Source: Corynebacterium mastitidis DSM 44356
GTDB lineage: Bacteria; Actinomycetota; Actinomycetes; Mycobacteriales; Mycobacteriaceae
Assembly (NCBI RefSeq): GCF_000375365.1
Contig: NZ_AQXB01000004.1
Span: 124,001 to 188,000 of the forward strand
Direction: 5' to 3'
DNA: 64,000 nucleotides
The notes beneath the pieces are model-generated. The model did no database searches. It saw nothing but the letters and a program-made list of their open reading frames with translations, and had not been told where the DNA came from. Shown one piece after another: positions 26,094 through 33,559 of this stretch; the stretch's first letter is position 1; each line of letters opens with the position of its first letter. Position numbers and translations under genes: made by a program.

Positions 26094-26504
26094 CTAGGAG
26101 AGCAGGCGGGGCACGGAGTCGGGGTCGGCGTCCGAGAGCATCTGGCGGCAGCGGTCGTACTCGGAGTCCTCGCCGATGGCCCGGGCGGCCAGGGCCAGCG
26201 CGGCGATGGCGCGCAGCACGCCCTGGTTGGGTTCGTGGTCGAAGGGGACCGGCCCCCACCCCTTCCAGCCGTTGCCGCGCAGGCGATCCAGGCTGCGGTG
26301 ATAGCCGGTGCGGGCCAGGGCGTAGGCGGTGAGCCGCTCCTCGTCGGTGGCGGCCTCCGCGATGGCGCGCTCGGCGCGCACGGCCCACACGAGGGGGCTC
26401 TCGGGGTGCGCCAGGGCGGTGGACGTGGCCAGGAGGTCGGAGCCGTGGGCGGGGTCCTCGGGCAGGCGCACCGGCGGCGGGGCAAGCATGTCGTTCATCT
26501 TCAT
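26094..26504 (-). CDS. DUF3151 family protein
   Basis: A 136-aa all-helical cytoplasmic protein. The stretch ALARTGYHRSLDRLRGNGWKG with PVPFDHEPNQG (about 70-105) is the signature of DUF3151, a family confined to actinobacteria with no known activity. Ala-rich TPR-like helices precede it. ATG 26504 is 7 nt after TAGAGT and has no ribosome binding site, so it probably starts a leaderless mRNA although it follows the acyltransferase gene closely. It is the last gene of the accD-accE-maf cluster on this strand. Confidence 0.8.
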   Translation of the reverse strand: MKMNDMLAPPPVRLPEDPAHGSDLLATSTALAHPESPLVWAVRAERAIAEAATDEERLTAYALARTGYHRSLDRLRGNGWKGWGPVPFDHEPNQGVLRAIAALALAARAIGEDSEYDRCRQMLSDADPDSVPRLLS

Positions 26505-26511
26505 GCGCACC

Positions 26512-26517
26512 ACTCTA
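26512..26517 (-). promoter_or_regulatory. -10 element TAGAGT, leaderless DUF3151 promoter
   Basis: On the minus strand TAGAGT ends 7 nt before ATG 26504. It sits in the 20-nt gap after the acyltransferase-like gene. Confidence 0.45.
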
Positions 26518-26524
26518 ACGATCC

Positions 26525-27733
26525 CTAGCGCCGCAGCGCGGCGGGCACCGCGGAGAGCGGCTTCAGCGTCCAGTACATGAGCTGCTCCACCGGGCCGCGC
26601 CGGAAGAGGCGGAACCAGATCATGGCAAAGACGATGGGCCCGAGCAGGTTGGCGAGCGCGAAGCCGGGCTCCGCGATGTTGTGGCCGTGGGCGTTGAGGT
26701 AGCCGATGGCCAGGATGTGGCCCACGTAGGCCGTCAGGGGCATCTTGCCGAGGTCGCGCAGCGGGTAGACGAGGTCGTTGAAGAGCACGGAGGAGCGGCA
26801 GGCGATGAGGCAGAGCCCGATGATGAACAGGGAGATGCCGGTGGAGGAGACGATCTCCGCGATGGAACCGGAGTGGGGAACGTAGATGAACAGCCAGGAC
26901 AGCCAGTCCGTGGGGGTGACGCCGAAGGCGTTGTGCAGGAGGAACTCGGTGGCCTCCGCGCCGTCCGGGTGGAAGGCGCTGTAGCGGGCCTCGAAGTCGC
27001 TGAGGCGCAGGAAGAGCCAGGACCCGCCGTACCCGAGGAAGAACAGCGGGGCGCCGAGGGCCACGAGCCACCGCGCCGCCTGCTCGTGGGCGAAGAGGAA
27101 CTTGCCCGCGGCCACGCCCGTGAGGAACACCGGGATCCATGCGAGCAGGGGGAACAGGCCGGTGGCGAAGAGGAACTGCCAGAACAGGGCCCACTCGCCC
27201 TGGGCGACGAGCCCGAGCGTGGGGGTGGCCCCGAACTGCGGGGGGTCGGGGAGCACCCGGCGCAGGTAGAAGGAGGCCACCGGCAGCGCGACGGCGGAGG
27301 TCGCCGCCGCGAGGGCCACGCTGAGCAGGTTGAGCCGGAACACGAAGGGCGCGACGCAGATGTACAGGAACCCGTAGGTGACCAGGATGACGATGGGCCC
27401 CACGGAGTCCAGGGAGATGGCCAGGCCGATGGCCACCAGGATGACGCCACGCCCCACCAACTGCAGCACCGAGGTGAGCGCGTCCCGGGACTTGGTGAGC
27501 AGCACCACGGACACCCCGGCCAGCACGGCGAAGAGGATGGAGGAGCGCCCCTCGAAGGCGCTCCTCAGAACGTTATCGCCCCACAGGTGCCCCCAGGTAT
27601 GCATGTAGAACATGCCGACGATGGCCAGCGCGCGGGCCAGGTCGATGCCGTCGAGGCGGTGCGGCGCGGGGCTGCTGAGCCGGGTGCGATAGGTAAAGCG
27701 GGGGCGGCCGGTGAGCGCGTGAGCGGGAGACAT
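26525..27733 (-). CDS. Polytopic membrane protein of the heparan-alpha-glucosaminide acetyltransferase / DUF418 type
   Basis: A 402-aa protein with about ten hydrophobic segments. The opening HRLDGIDLARALAIVGMF (25-42) is typical of DUF1624/DUF418 acyltransferase-like membrane proteins, and the end FRRGPVEQLMYWTL fits DUF418. These proteins are thought to pass acyl groups across the membrane to sugars, but direct evidence is scarce. An envelope acyl-transfer role here is inference. It starts 7 nt after maf, so it probably belongs to the accD-accE-maf transcript. Confidence 0.75.
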   Translation of the reverse strand: MSPAHALTGRPRFTYRTRLSSPAPHRLDGIDLARALAIVGMFYMHTWGHLWGDNVLRSAFEGRSSILFAVLAGVSVVLLTKSRDALTSVLQLVGRGVILVAIGLAISLDSVGPIVILVTYGFLYICVAPFVFRLNLLSVALAAATSAVALPVASFYLRRVLPDPPQFGATPTLGLVAQGEWALFWQFLFATGLFPLLAWIPVFLTGVAAGKFLFAHEQAARWLVALGAPLFFLGYGGSWLFLRLSDFEARYSAFHPDGAEATEFLLHNAFGVTPTDWLSWLFIYVPHSGSIAEIVSSTGISLFIIGLCLIACRSSVLFNDLVYPLRDLGKMPLTAYVGHILAIGYLNAHGHNIAEPGFALANLLGPIVFAMIWFRLFRRGPVEQLMYWTLKPLSAVPAALRR

Positions 27734-27740
27734 GGAGTGT

Positions 27741-28340
27741 TTAGGATTCCCAGAAGTCGGAGACAGTCAAGCCGAAAGAATAAAGGGCGCGGCGCAGTAA
27801 TGGAAGCGAAAGCCCGATCACGGAGGAGGGGTCGCCCTCGATCCGATCGACGAACCATCCGCCCAGGGCCTCTAATGTAAAGGCGCCCGCACATTCCCAG
27901 GACTCCCCGGTGGCGGCGTAGGCGGCGATGTCGGCCTCGCTCGCGCGGGCGAAGGTGATCCCGGTGCGGGCGGTATCCACCACGGCGTTGCCGCCGGGGC
28001 CCACCACGCAGTGCCCGGTGAGCAGCTCCGCGGTGCGCCCTGCCTGGGCCTTCCAGCGGCGCACCGTCTCCGCCTCGGTGTGCGGCTTGCCCTGGAGCTG
28101 GCCGTCCAGCAGCAGCATGGAATCGCACCCCACCACCACGTCTCCGGCGTGCTCACCGGCTATGGCCAGCGCCTTCGCGCGGGCCAGGTGGGCCACCACC
28201 TCGCCGGGGGTGGCGTGCGGGGGCAGGGCGGCGCGCAGCGCGTCCTCGTCCACGTGGGCGGGGTGCAGCACGGGGTCTACCCCGGCGCCGCGCAGGATGG
28301 CGCGGCGGGAGGGGGACTGCGAGGCGAGGACGAGGCGCAT
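27741..28340 (-). CDS. maf: Maf/YhdE nucleoside triphosphate pyrophosphatase
   Basis: A 199-aa house-cleaning enzyme that hydrolyses dTTP/UTP and modified nucleotides to monophosphates. The N-terminal LASQSPSRR (5-13) is the Maf signature, GCDSMLLLDGQLQGKP carries the catalytic Asp and Lys, and the AGAFTLEALGG block follows. ATG 28340 follows AAGGAG. It lies 28 nt after accE, an order kept in corynebacteria, so it is probably co-transcribed with the carboxylase genes. Confidence 0.92.
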   Translation of the reverse strand: MRLVLASQSPSRRAILRGAGVDPVLHPAHVDEDALRAALPPHATPGEVVAHLARAKALAIAGEHAGDVVVGCDSMLLLDGQLQGKPHTEAETVRRWKAQAGRTAELLTGHCVVGPGGNAVVDTARTGITFARASEADIAAYAATGESWECAGAFTLEALGGWFVDRIEGDPSSVIGLSLPLLRRALYSFGLTVSDFWES

Positions 28341-28368
28341 GGCGGCTCCTTGGGGTCGGGCGGGCGGC

Positions 28369-28578
28369 TCAGCGGTAGGGGATGGAGGTAAACGCGCGGG
28401 GGTTGAAGGGGCGGGGGGAGAAGCGGTCGTCCGCCCGGCCCCAGCGGTCGTCGTCGATGGCGATGCGCCGCGCGGCGGCGCGCGCGAGATCGCCGAGGGC
28501 CTGGCGCAGGGCCTCGACCTCGACCTCGTCCGGCCGCCCGGAGAGCACCCGCAGGCGGGGGGTAAAAGCGTCAGCCAT
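28369..28578 (-). CDS. accE: Acyl-CoA carboxylase epsilon subunit
   Basis: A 69-aa small subunit found only in actinobacterial acyl-CoA carboxylases, where it stabilises or activates the alpha-beta complex. The N-terminus LRVLSGRPDEVEVEALRQAL and the C-terminal WGRADDRF with FNPRAFTSIPYR match the family. ATG 28578 has GGAGG just upstream and lies 9 nt after the accD stop. Confidence 0.88.
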   Translation of the reverse strand: MADAFTPRLRVLSGRPDEVEVEALRQALGDLARAAARRIAIDDDRWGRADDRFSPRPFNPRAFTSIPYR

Positions 28579-28587
28579 GAATCCTCC

Positions 28588-30162
28588 TTAGAGCGCGATG
28601 TTGCCGTGCTTCTTGGCCGGCGGGTAGGTGACCTTGCGGTCCAGCAGGCGCAGGCCCTCGACAAGCTGGCCGCGCGTCTGCTCCGGGGGGATCACCGCGT
28701 CCACCATGCCGCGCTCGGCGGCCTGGTAGGGGGAGAGGTGGCCCTCCTCGTACTCGGCGGTGAACTTCTCGGTGAGCGCGGACACGTCCTTGCCCTTGCG
28801 CTGCGCCTTGGCCAGCTCGGCCGCGTGAATCTCCGGGACGGCCGCCGCCGCGTGCACGGCGACGATCCGCGCGGTGGGCCACGCGAACACCAGGTCCGCG
28901 CCCAGGTCCTTCGCGCCCATGACCACGCTCGCCGCGCCGATCGAGCGGCGCGTGATCACGGTGATGGTGCCCACGGAGGCCTCCGCGTAGGCGTAGGCCA
29001 GCTTGGAGGCGCTGCGCACCATGCCGCCCAGCTCCTCGTCCGCGTCGGGGACAAAACCGGGGGCGTCCACGAAGGAGACCACGGGGATGTTGAAGGCGTC
29101 GCAGGTGCGGATGAAGCGGGCCGCCTTGTCCGAGGCGCGGGAGTCCAGCCAGGCGGAGTTCTCCGTGGGCTGGTTGGCCACCACGCCCACCGAGCGACCC
29201 TCGACGCGGATGAAGCCGGTGAGCACGTTGGGGGCGTGGTGGGGCTGGGTCTCCAGGAAGGCGCGCTCGTCGGCCACGCGGGTGATGACCTCGCGCATGT
29301 CGTACGGGGCCTCCGGCTCGTCCGGGATGAGCAGGTTCAGCTCGGAGTCCGTGGCAGACAGGTTGTCCGCGATGGAGCCGGTGAGGCGGGCCTCCGCGGG
29401 CCGGGGCGCCTCCGCGCGGTTGTTGGAGGGCAGGTAGCCCAGCAGGGCGCGCAGGGTCTCCACGGCCTCGGCGTCGCTGGTGGCGGTCAGGTGCGCCGAG
29501 CCGGAGCGCTCCGCGTGCTCACGGGCGCCCAGGGCGGGCCGGTGCTCCCCGGGGCGCTCCGCCTCGCCCAGGCGCAACTGCGCCTGGCCCTCCACCATGA
29601 GGGTGAGGTCCGCCGAGCCCACCAGCAGGGCGTGGGGCCCGGCGGCCTCGCCGGTGAGCACCGCGATCTGGGGGATCACCCCGGAGGCCTGCGTGGCGGC
29701 GGCCAGGATGCGGGAGTAGAAGGACAGCGCGGCGGTGCCCTCGGCGGCGCGGGCGCCCGCGCCCTCGATGAAGGCGATCAGGGGCACGCCGGTCTTGGTG
29801 GCCAGCCGGTAGATCTTCAGGATCTTCTCGCCGTACACCTCGCCCAGGCGGCCGTCGAAGACGCTGGCGTCCTGCGCGTACACGCACACCTTGCGCCCGG
29901 AGACGGTGCCGTAGCCGGTGATCACGCCGTCGGTGGCGGGGCGGGTGGCGTCCAGCCCGTAGTCCGTCACGCGGTGGCGGGCAAGGGCGTCCACCTCGAC
30001 GAAGGAAGAGGCGTCGAGCAGCGCCCCGATGCGCTCGCGGGCGGTGAGTCGGCCCGCCTCGTGGGCGTCCGCGATGGCGCGATCGCCCACCGGGGCCTGC
30101 GCCTCGGCGAGGCGGGAGGTGAGGTCCGCCAGTTTGCCGGCAGTGGTGGAAAGATCAGTCAT
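28588..30162 (-). CDS. accD: Acyl-CoA carboxylase beta (carboxyltransferase) subunit, DtsR/AccD1 type
   Basis: A 524-aa carboxyltransferase with the two crotonase-like halves of the PccB/AccD family. It moves CO2 from biotin on AccBC to acetyl- or propionyl-CoA. The oxyanion-hole glycines are visible in FIEGAGARAAEG (N half) and in VDAPGFVPDADEE with RRSIGAASVVMGAKDLGAD (C half). Corynebacteria may carry several AccD paralogues; only this one is here, next to accE, which favours the acetyl-CoA (AccD1/DtsR1) role. ATG 30162 is 8 nt after TAGAAT, so leaderless. It is divergent from birA. Confidence 0.93.
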   Translation of the reverse strand: MTDLSTTAGKLADLTSRLAEAQAPVGDRAIADAHEAGRLTARERIGALLDASSFVEVDALARHRVTDYGLDATRPATDGVITGYGTVSGRKVCVYAQDASVFDGRLGEVYGEKILKIYRLATKTGVPLIAFIEGAGARAAEGTAALSFYSRILAAATQASGVIPQIAVLTGEAAGPHALLVGSADLTLMVEGQAQLRLGEAERPGEHRPALGAREHAERSGSAHLTATSDAEAVETLRALLGYLPSNNRAEAPRPAEARLTGSIADNLSATDSELNLLIPDEPEAPYDMREVITRVADERAFLETQPHHAPNVLTGFIRVEGRSVGVVANQPTENSAWLDSRASDKAARFIRTCDAFNIPVVSFVDAPGFVPDADEELGGMVRSASKLAYAYAEASVGTITVITRRSIGAASVVMGAKDLGADLVFAWPTARIVAVHAAAAVPEIHAAELAKAQRKGKDVSALTEKFTAEYEEGHLSPYQAAERGMVDAVIPPEQTRGQLVEGLRLLDRKVTYPPAKKHGNIAL

Positions 30163-30170
30163 GGTTGCAC

Positions 30171-30176
30171 ATTCTA
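30171..30176 (-). promoter_or_regulatory. -10 element TAGAAT, leaderless accD promoter
   Basis: On the minus strand TAGAAT ends 8 nt before ATG 30162. It is part of a compact 93-nt divergent accD-birA promoter region. Confidence 0.55.
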
Positions 30177-30242
30177 GGCGGTGGGCGCGCCGGGCAGGGG
30201 GTGCGGTGCCCGCGCCGCCGCCACGAGGGCCAAAAGTGCTCC

Positions 30243-30248
30243 TAAAGT
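30243..30248 (+). promoter_or_regulatory. -10 element TAAAGT, leaderless birA promoter
   Basis: TAAAGT ends 7 nt before the birA ATG. The sequence AAAGTG also occurs a few bases upstream. Confidence 0.5.
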
Positions 30249-30255
30249 GGGGAGC

Positions 30256-31011
30256 ATGGATGAACCAACCCTTCGCACCCGCCTGGGGTCGGCGGCCGGC
30301 GCCTACGCGCGCCTGCGCGTGGTGCCCCAGACCGGCTCCACCAACGCGGACCTCCTCGCAGAGGGGGACGCCCCCGACCGCAGCGCGCTCATCGCCCGCC
30401 ACCAGACCGCCGGGCGGGGCCGCCTGGACCGGCGCTGGGAGGGCACCCCGGACAAGCAGCTCGCGCTGTCCGTGCTGTACAGGCCGGCGGCCAGGCTCGT
30501 GGACCGGCTGGGGCTGCTGCCCCTGGCGGCGGGGCTGGCGGTGGTGGACGTGGTCCCCCAGGCGGGCCTGAAGTGGCCCAACGACGTGCTCATCGACGGC
30601 CGCAAGCTCTGCGGAATCCTCGTGGAGGCCGCGGACCTGAGCACCCGCCCCCGCGTGGTAGTGGGCTGCGGGGTGAACCTGGCCCTCGAACGCGAGGAGC
30701 TTCCCGTGGCCCACGCCACCTCCCTGGCCCTGGAGGGCATTGACCACGATCCGGCCCGGATCGCCGCCGGGCTCCTCGAGGCCCTGGAGCGCCGCGTGCA
30801 GCAGTGGACCTGCGGCAGCCCCACGCTGCTCAAGGACTACCGGGAGCGCTGCGTGACCCTCGGGCAGCAGGTGCGGGTGGAGCGCTGGGGGGAGATCGTG
30901 GAGGGGCGCGCCGTGGACGTCTCCGCCACCGGCTCCCTGCTGGTGGACACGCCCCGGGGCCGCGAGGAGTTCTCCGCGGGGGACGTGACCCACCTGCGGC
31001 CCGCCACGTAG
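30256..31011 (+). CDS. birA: Biotin--[acetyl-CoA-carboxylase] ligase
   Basis: A 251-aa biotin protein ligase that attaches biotin to AccBC and Pyc. The biotinyl-AMP loop is GRGRLDRRW (53-61) and the catalytic lysine lies in LKWPNDV. It lacks the N-terminal winged helix of E. coli BirA, so it cannot be the biotin repressor; corynebacteria use BioQ instead. ATG 30256 is 7 nt after TAAAGT, so leaderless. It is divergent from accD, whose complex it modifies. Confidence 0.95.
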   Translation: MDEPTLRTRLGSAAGAYARLRVVPQTGSTNADLLAEGDAPDRSALIARHQTAGRGRLDRRWEGTPDKQLALSVLYRPAARLVDRLGLLPLAAGLAVVDVVPQAGLKWPNDVLIDGRKLCGILVEAADLSTRPRVVVGCGVNLALEREELPVAHATSLALEGIDHDPARIAAGLLEALERRVQQWTCGSPTLLKDYRERCVTLGQQVRVERWGEIVEGRAVDVSATGSLLVDTPRGREEFSAGDVTHLRPAT

Positions 31012-31022
31012 GGTGGACGGTC

Positions 31023-31481
31023 ATGGCAGGCTTTAGCCCGGAACCCCGGGAGAGGGTAGTGGTGGACGTCTCCGCCCCGTTGAGCACGCTGACCCTTCCC
31101 GCGCTGGAGGCCATCCTGCTCACCGGGGTGGCGTGGATCGTCATCGGCTACCTCGACCGCCCCGAGGTAGCCGTCAGCCTGGACCTGCGCAACGCGCTCG
31201 TGGGGCTGTGGGCCCTGGCCCTGTGCTGGCGGCTGGTGCTGCCGCTGTGCCGGGCCCGCCGCCAGCGCTTCATGGTCACCACCCGGCGCATCCTCGTGCG
31301 CGGACCCGGCCTGGGCGCGCGCACCGACGAGATGTCCCTGCGCTACGTGCGGGGGGCGCGGAAGAAGGGGCGGGGCCGCCTGGCCCTGGGCCTCATGGGG
31401 TACGACCGCCCGCTGGTCTTTGCCCGCATCCCCCGGCCCAAGCGCGTGGCGCAGGCGATCGACGGGCTCACCGGCTGGTAG
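31023..31481 (+). CDS. PH-domain membrane protein
   Basis: A 152-aa protein with two hydrophobic segments (about 22-42 and 57-76) followed by a basic cytoplasmic domain of about 75 residues. The RRQRFMVTTRRILVRGP start of that domain resembles bacterial PH (bPH_2) domains. It lies 11 nt after birA and is likely co-transcribed. Relatives keep it between birA and purK. The function is unknown. Confidence 0.65.
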   Translation: MAGFSPEPRERVVVDVSAPLSTLTLPALEAILLTGVAWIVIGYLDRPEVAVSLDLRNALVGLWALALCWRLVLPLCRARRQRFMVTTRRILVRGPGLGARTDEMSLRYVRGARKKGRGRLALGLMGYDRPLVFARIPRPKRVAQAIDGLTGW

Positions 31482-31505
31482 GCCCCGGCGGGGGCGGGGC
31501 CTACC
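31477..31505. terminator. Bidirectional hairpin overlapping the PH-protein stop codon
   Basis: GGTAGGCCCCG (31477-31487) and CGGGGCCTACC (31495-31505) form an 11-bp perfect stem with a 7-nt loop. The TAG stop at 31479-31481 is inside the stem. It separates convergent genes. Confidence 0.7.
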
Positions 31506-31517
31506 CGGTGCAGAGGC

Positions 31518-33557
31518 TTAGGATTCCGCGCCGAACTGCGCCGCGTGGAGCCGGGCGTACGCCCCGCCGCGCGCCACCAGCTCCTCGTGCGTGCCCTGCT
31601 CCACGATGCTGCCCTCCTCCATCACCAGGATGACGTCCGCGTCCTGGATGGTGGAGAGGCGGTGCGCGATCACAAAGGAGGTGCGCTCGGCGCGCAGCGC
31701 GCTCATGGCCTCCTGCACCAGCACCTCGGTGCGGGTGTCCACCGAGGAGGTGGCCTCGTCCAGGATGAGCAGCGCGGGCCGGGCCAGGAAGGCGCGCGCG
31801 ATGGTCACCAACTGGCGCTCCCCGGCGGACAGCGAGCCCCCGTCCGCGTCGATCCGCGTCTGATACCCCTGGGGCAGGGAGCGCACGAAGCGATCCACGT
31901 AGGTGGCCTTGGCGGCGGCCAGGACCTCCTCGTCGGTGGCGTCGAGCCGCCCGTAGCGGATGTTCTCCTCGATCGTGCCCTCGAACAGCACGGCGTCCTG
32001 AAGCACCATGCCCACCTGCGAGCGCAGGTCGCGGCGCGAGAGGTCGCGGATGTCCACGCCGTCGAGGAGGATGCGCCCGGCGTCTATCTCGTAGAAGCGC
32101 ATCACGAGGTTGACCAGCGTGGTCTTGCCCGCGCCGGTGGGCCCCACGATGGCGGCGGTCTGCCCCGGGGCCACCCGCAGCGTGAGCCCGGAGATCAGCG
32201 GGGAATCCGGGGAGTAGCCGAAGCCCACGTCCTCGAACTCCACCAGCCCGCGGGCGCGGCCCTCCACCCGAGTGGCGGCGCGGTCCGGAGACTGCTCCGG
32301 GGCGTCGAGAAGCTCAAAGACGCGCTCCGCCGAGGCCACGCCGGACTGCAGCATCTGCATCATCCCGCCGAGCTCCCCCAGCGGCTGGTTGAACTGGCGC
32401 GAGTACTGGATGAAGGCCGTGGCGTCGCCCAGGCTCATCGCGCCGGAGGCCACCCGCAGCCCGCCGAGCACCGCGATGCCCACGTAGGAGAGGTAGGACA
32501 CGAACTGCATGATCGGCATCATCATGCCGGAGAGGAACTGCGCCGTGGAGCTGGACCGGAAGAGCTCCTCGTTGCGCCGCCGAAACTCCGCCACCGCGGC
32601 TTCCGTGCGCCCAAAGACGCGCAGCACCTCGTGCCCGGAGAACGTCTCCTCCACGTGGCCGTTGAGCAGGCCGGTGGAGCGCCACTGGGTGGCAAACTGC
32701 TTCTGGGAGCGCGATCCGATGACCGCCAGCACCACCCCGGTCAGCGGGATGGACACCAGCGCTACCAGGGCGAGCTGCCACGACACCCAGAACATCATGG
32801 CCGTGATGCCGATAACGGTGAGCAGGGCGTTGAGCGCCTGCGCCAGCGCTTGCTGGAGGGCCTGCTGGATGTTATCGACGTCGTTGGTGGTGCGCGAGAG
32901 CACGTCCCCGCGCTTGCTCGCATCGAAGTAGGACAGCGGCAGCCGGTTGATCTTGGCCTCCACGTCGCGCCGCAGCCCGCGCACCGCGCGCATCACCAGG
33001 CGGTTGAGGATGTACCCCTCCAGCCACATGAACACCGATGCCACGAGGTACAGGGCGGCGATCAGGGCAATGAGCGCGCCCAGGCGGGAGAAGTCGATGC
33101 CCACGCCGGGGACAGCGTCCGTGCGGGCCAGCATGTCCGCGAAGGTGTCCTGCCCCTCGGCGCGCAGCCCGGTCACCACGTCCTCCTTGGCGGCGCCTTG
33201 GGGCAGCCGGGAGCCGAGGGCCCCGGCGAAGATCGCGTCCATGGCGTAGCCGGTGACGCGCGGGGCGTACACGTTGAGCGCCACGGACGCGGAGATGAGC
33301 GCCAGCACCAGGGCCAGCCGGGCCTTGTACGGGGAGAGCAGCCCGAGCAGGCGGGCGGCGCCCGCCCGGAAGTTCTTGGCCTGGCGCGGGGCGGAGCCGG
33401 ACCACTCGTCCGCCCCGACCTTCTCCTGCAGGTCCAGGATCTCCTGCTCCGAGAGGTCCTCCGGGTGCTCTGGGGCGGTCGCGCCCGCCGCTGCGGGCGC
33501 CCCGGCGGTGCGTGCGGGGACGGCCCGGCCGCCCCGTCGGTTCCTATTACGCGCCAT
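31518..33557 (-). CDS. ABC exporter half-transporter with consensus ATPase site
   Basis: A 679-aa fused membrane-ATPase subunit of the MDR/lipid exporter class. After an 80-residue Arg/Pro/Ala-rich N-terminus it has six membrane segments and an ATPase domain. The motifs are fully canonical: Walker A GPTGAGKTT, signature LSAGERQ, Walker B LLILDEA with catalytic Glu, and switch His in IAHRLST. It starts at ATG 33557, 9 nt after GAGGAGGT and 2 nt after its partner's stop; a TTG 6 nt upstream is too close to the ribosome binding site. It forms a heterodimer with the upstream gene. The substrate is unknown. Confidence 0.9.
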   Translation of the reverse strand: MARNRNRRGGRAVPARTAGAPAAAGATAPEHPEDLSEQEILDLQEKVGADEWSGSAPRQAKNFRAGAARLLGLLSPYKARLALVLALISASVALNVYAPRVTGYAMDAIFAGALGSRLPQGAAKEDVVTGLRAEGQDTFADMLARTDAVPGVGIDFSRLGALIALIAALYLVASVFMWLEGYILNRLVMRAVRGLRRDVEAKINRLPLSYFDASKRGDVLSRTTNDVDNIQQALQQALAQALNALLTVIGITAMMFWVSWQLALVALVSIPLTGVVLAVIGSRSQKQFATQWRSTGLLNGHVEETFSGHEVLRVFGRTEAAVAEFRRRNEELFRSSSTAQFLSGMMMPIMQFVSYLSYVGIAVLGGLRVASGAMSLGDATAFIQYSRQFNQPLGELGGMMQMLQSGVASAERVFELLDAPEQSPDRAATRVEGRARGLVEFEDVGFGYSPDSPLISGLTLRVAPGQTAAIVGPTGAGKTTLVNLVMRFYEIDAGRILLDGVDIRDLSRRDLRSQVGMVLQDAVLFEGTIEENIRYGRLDATDEEVLAAAKATYVDRFVRSLPQGYQTRIDADGGSLSAGERQLVTIARAFLARPALLILDEATSSVDTRTEVLVQEAMSALRAERTSFVIAHRLSTIQDADVILVMEEGSIVEQGTHEELVARGGAYARLHAAQFGAES

Positions 33558-33559
33558 GA

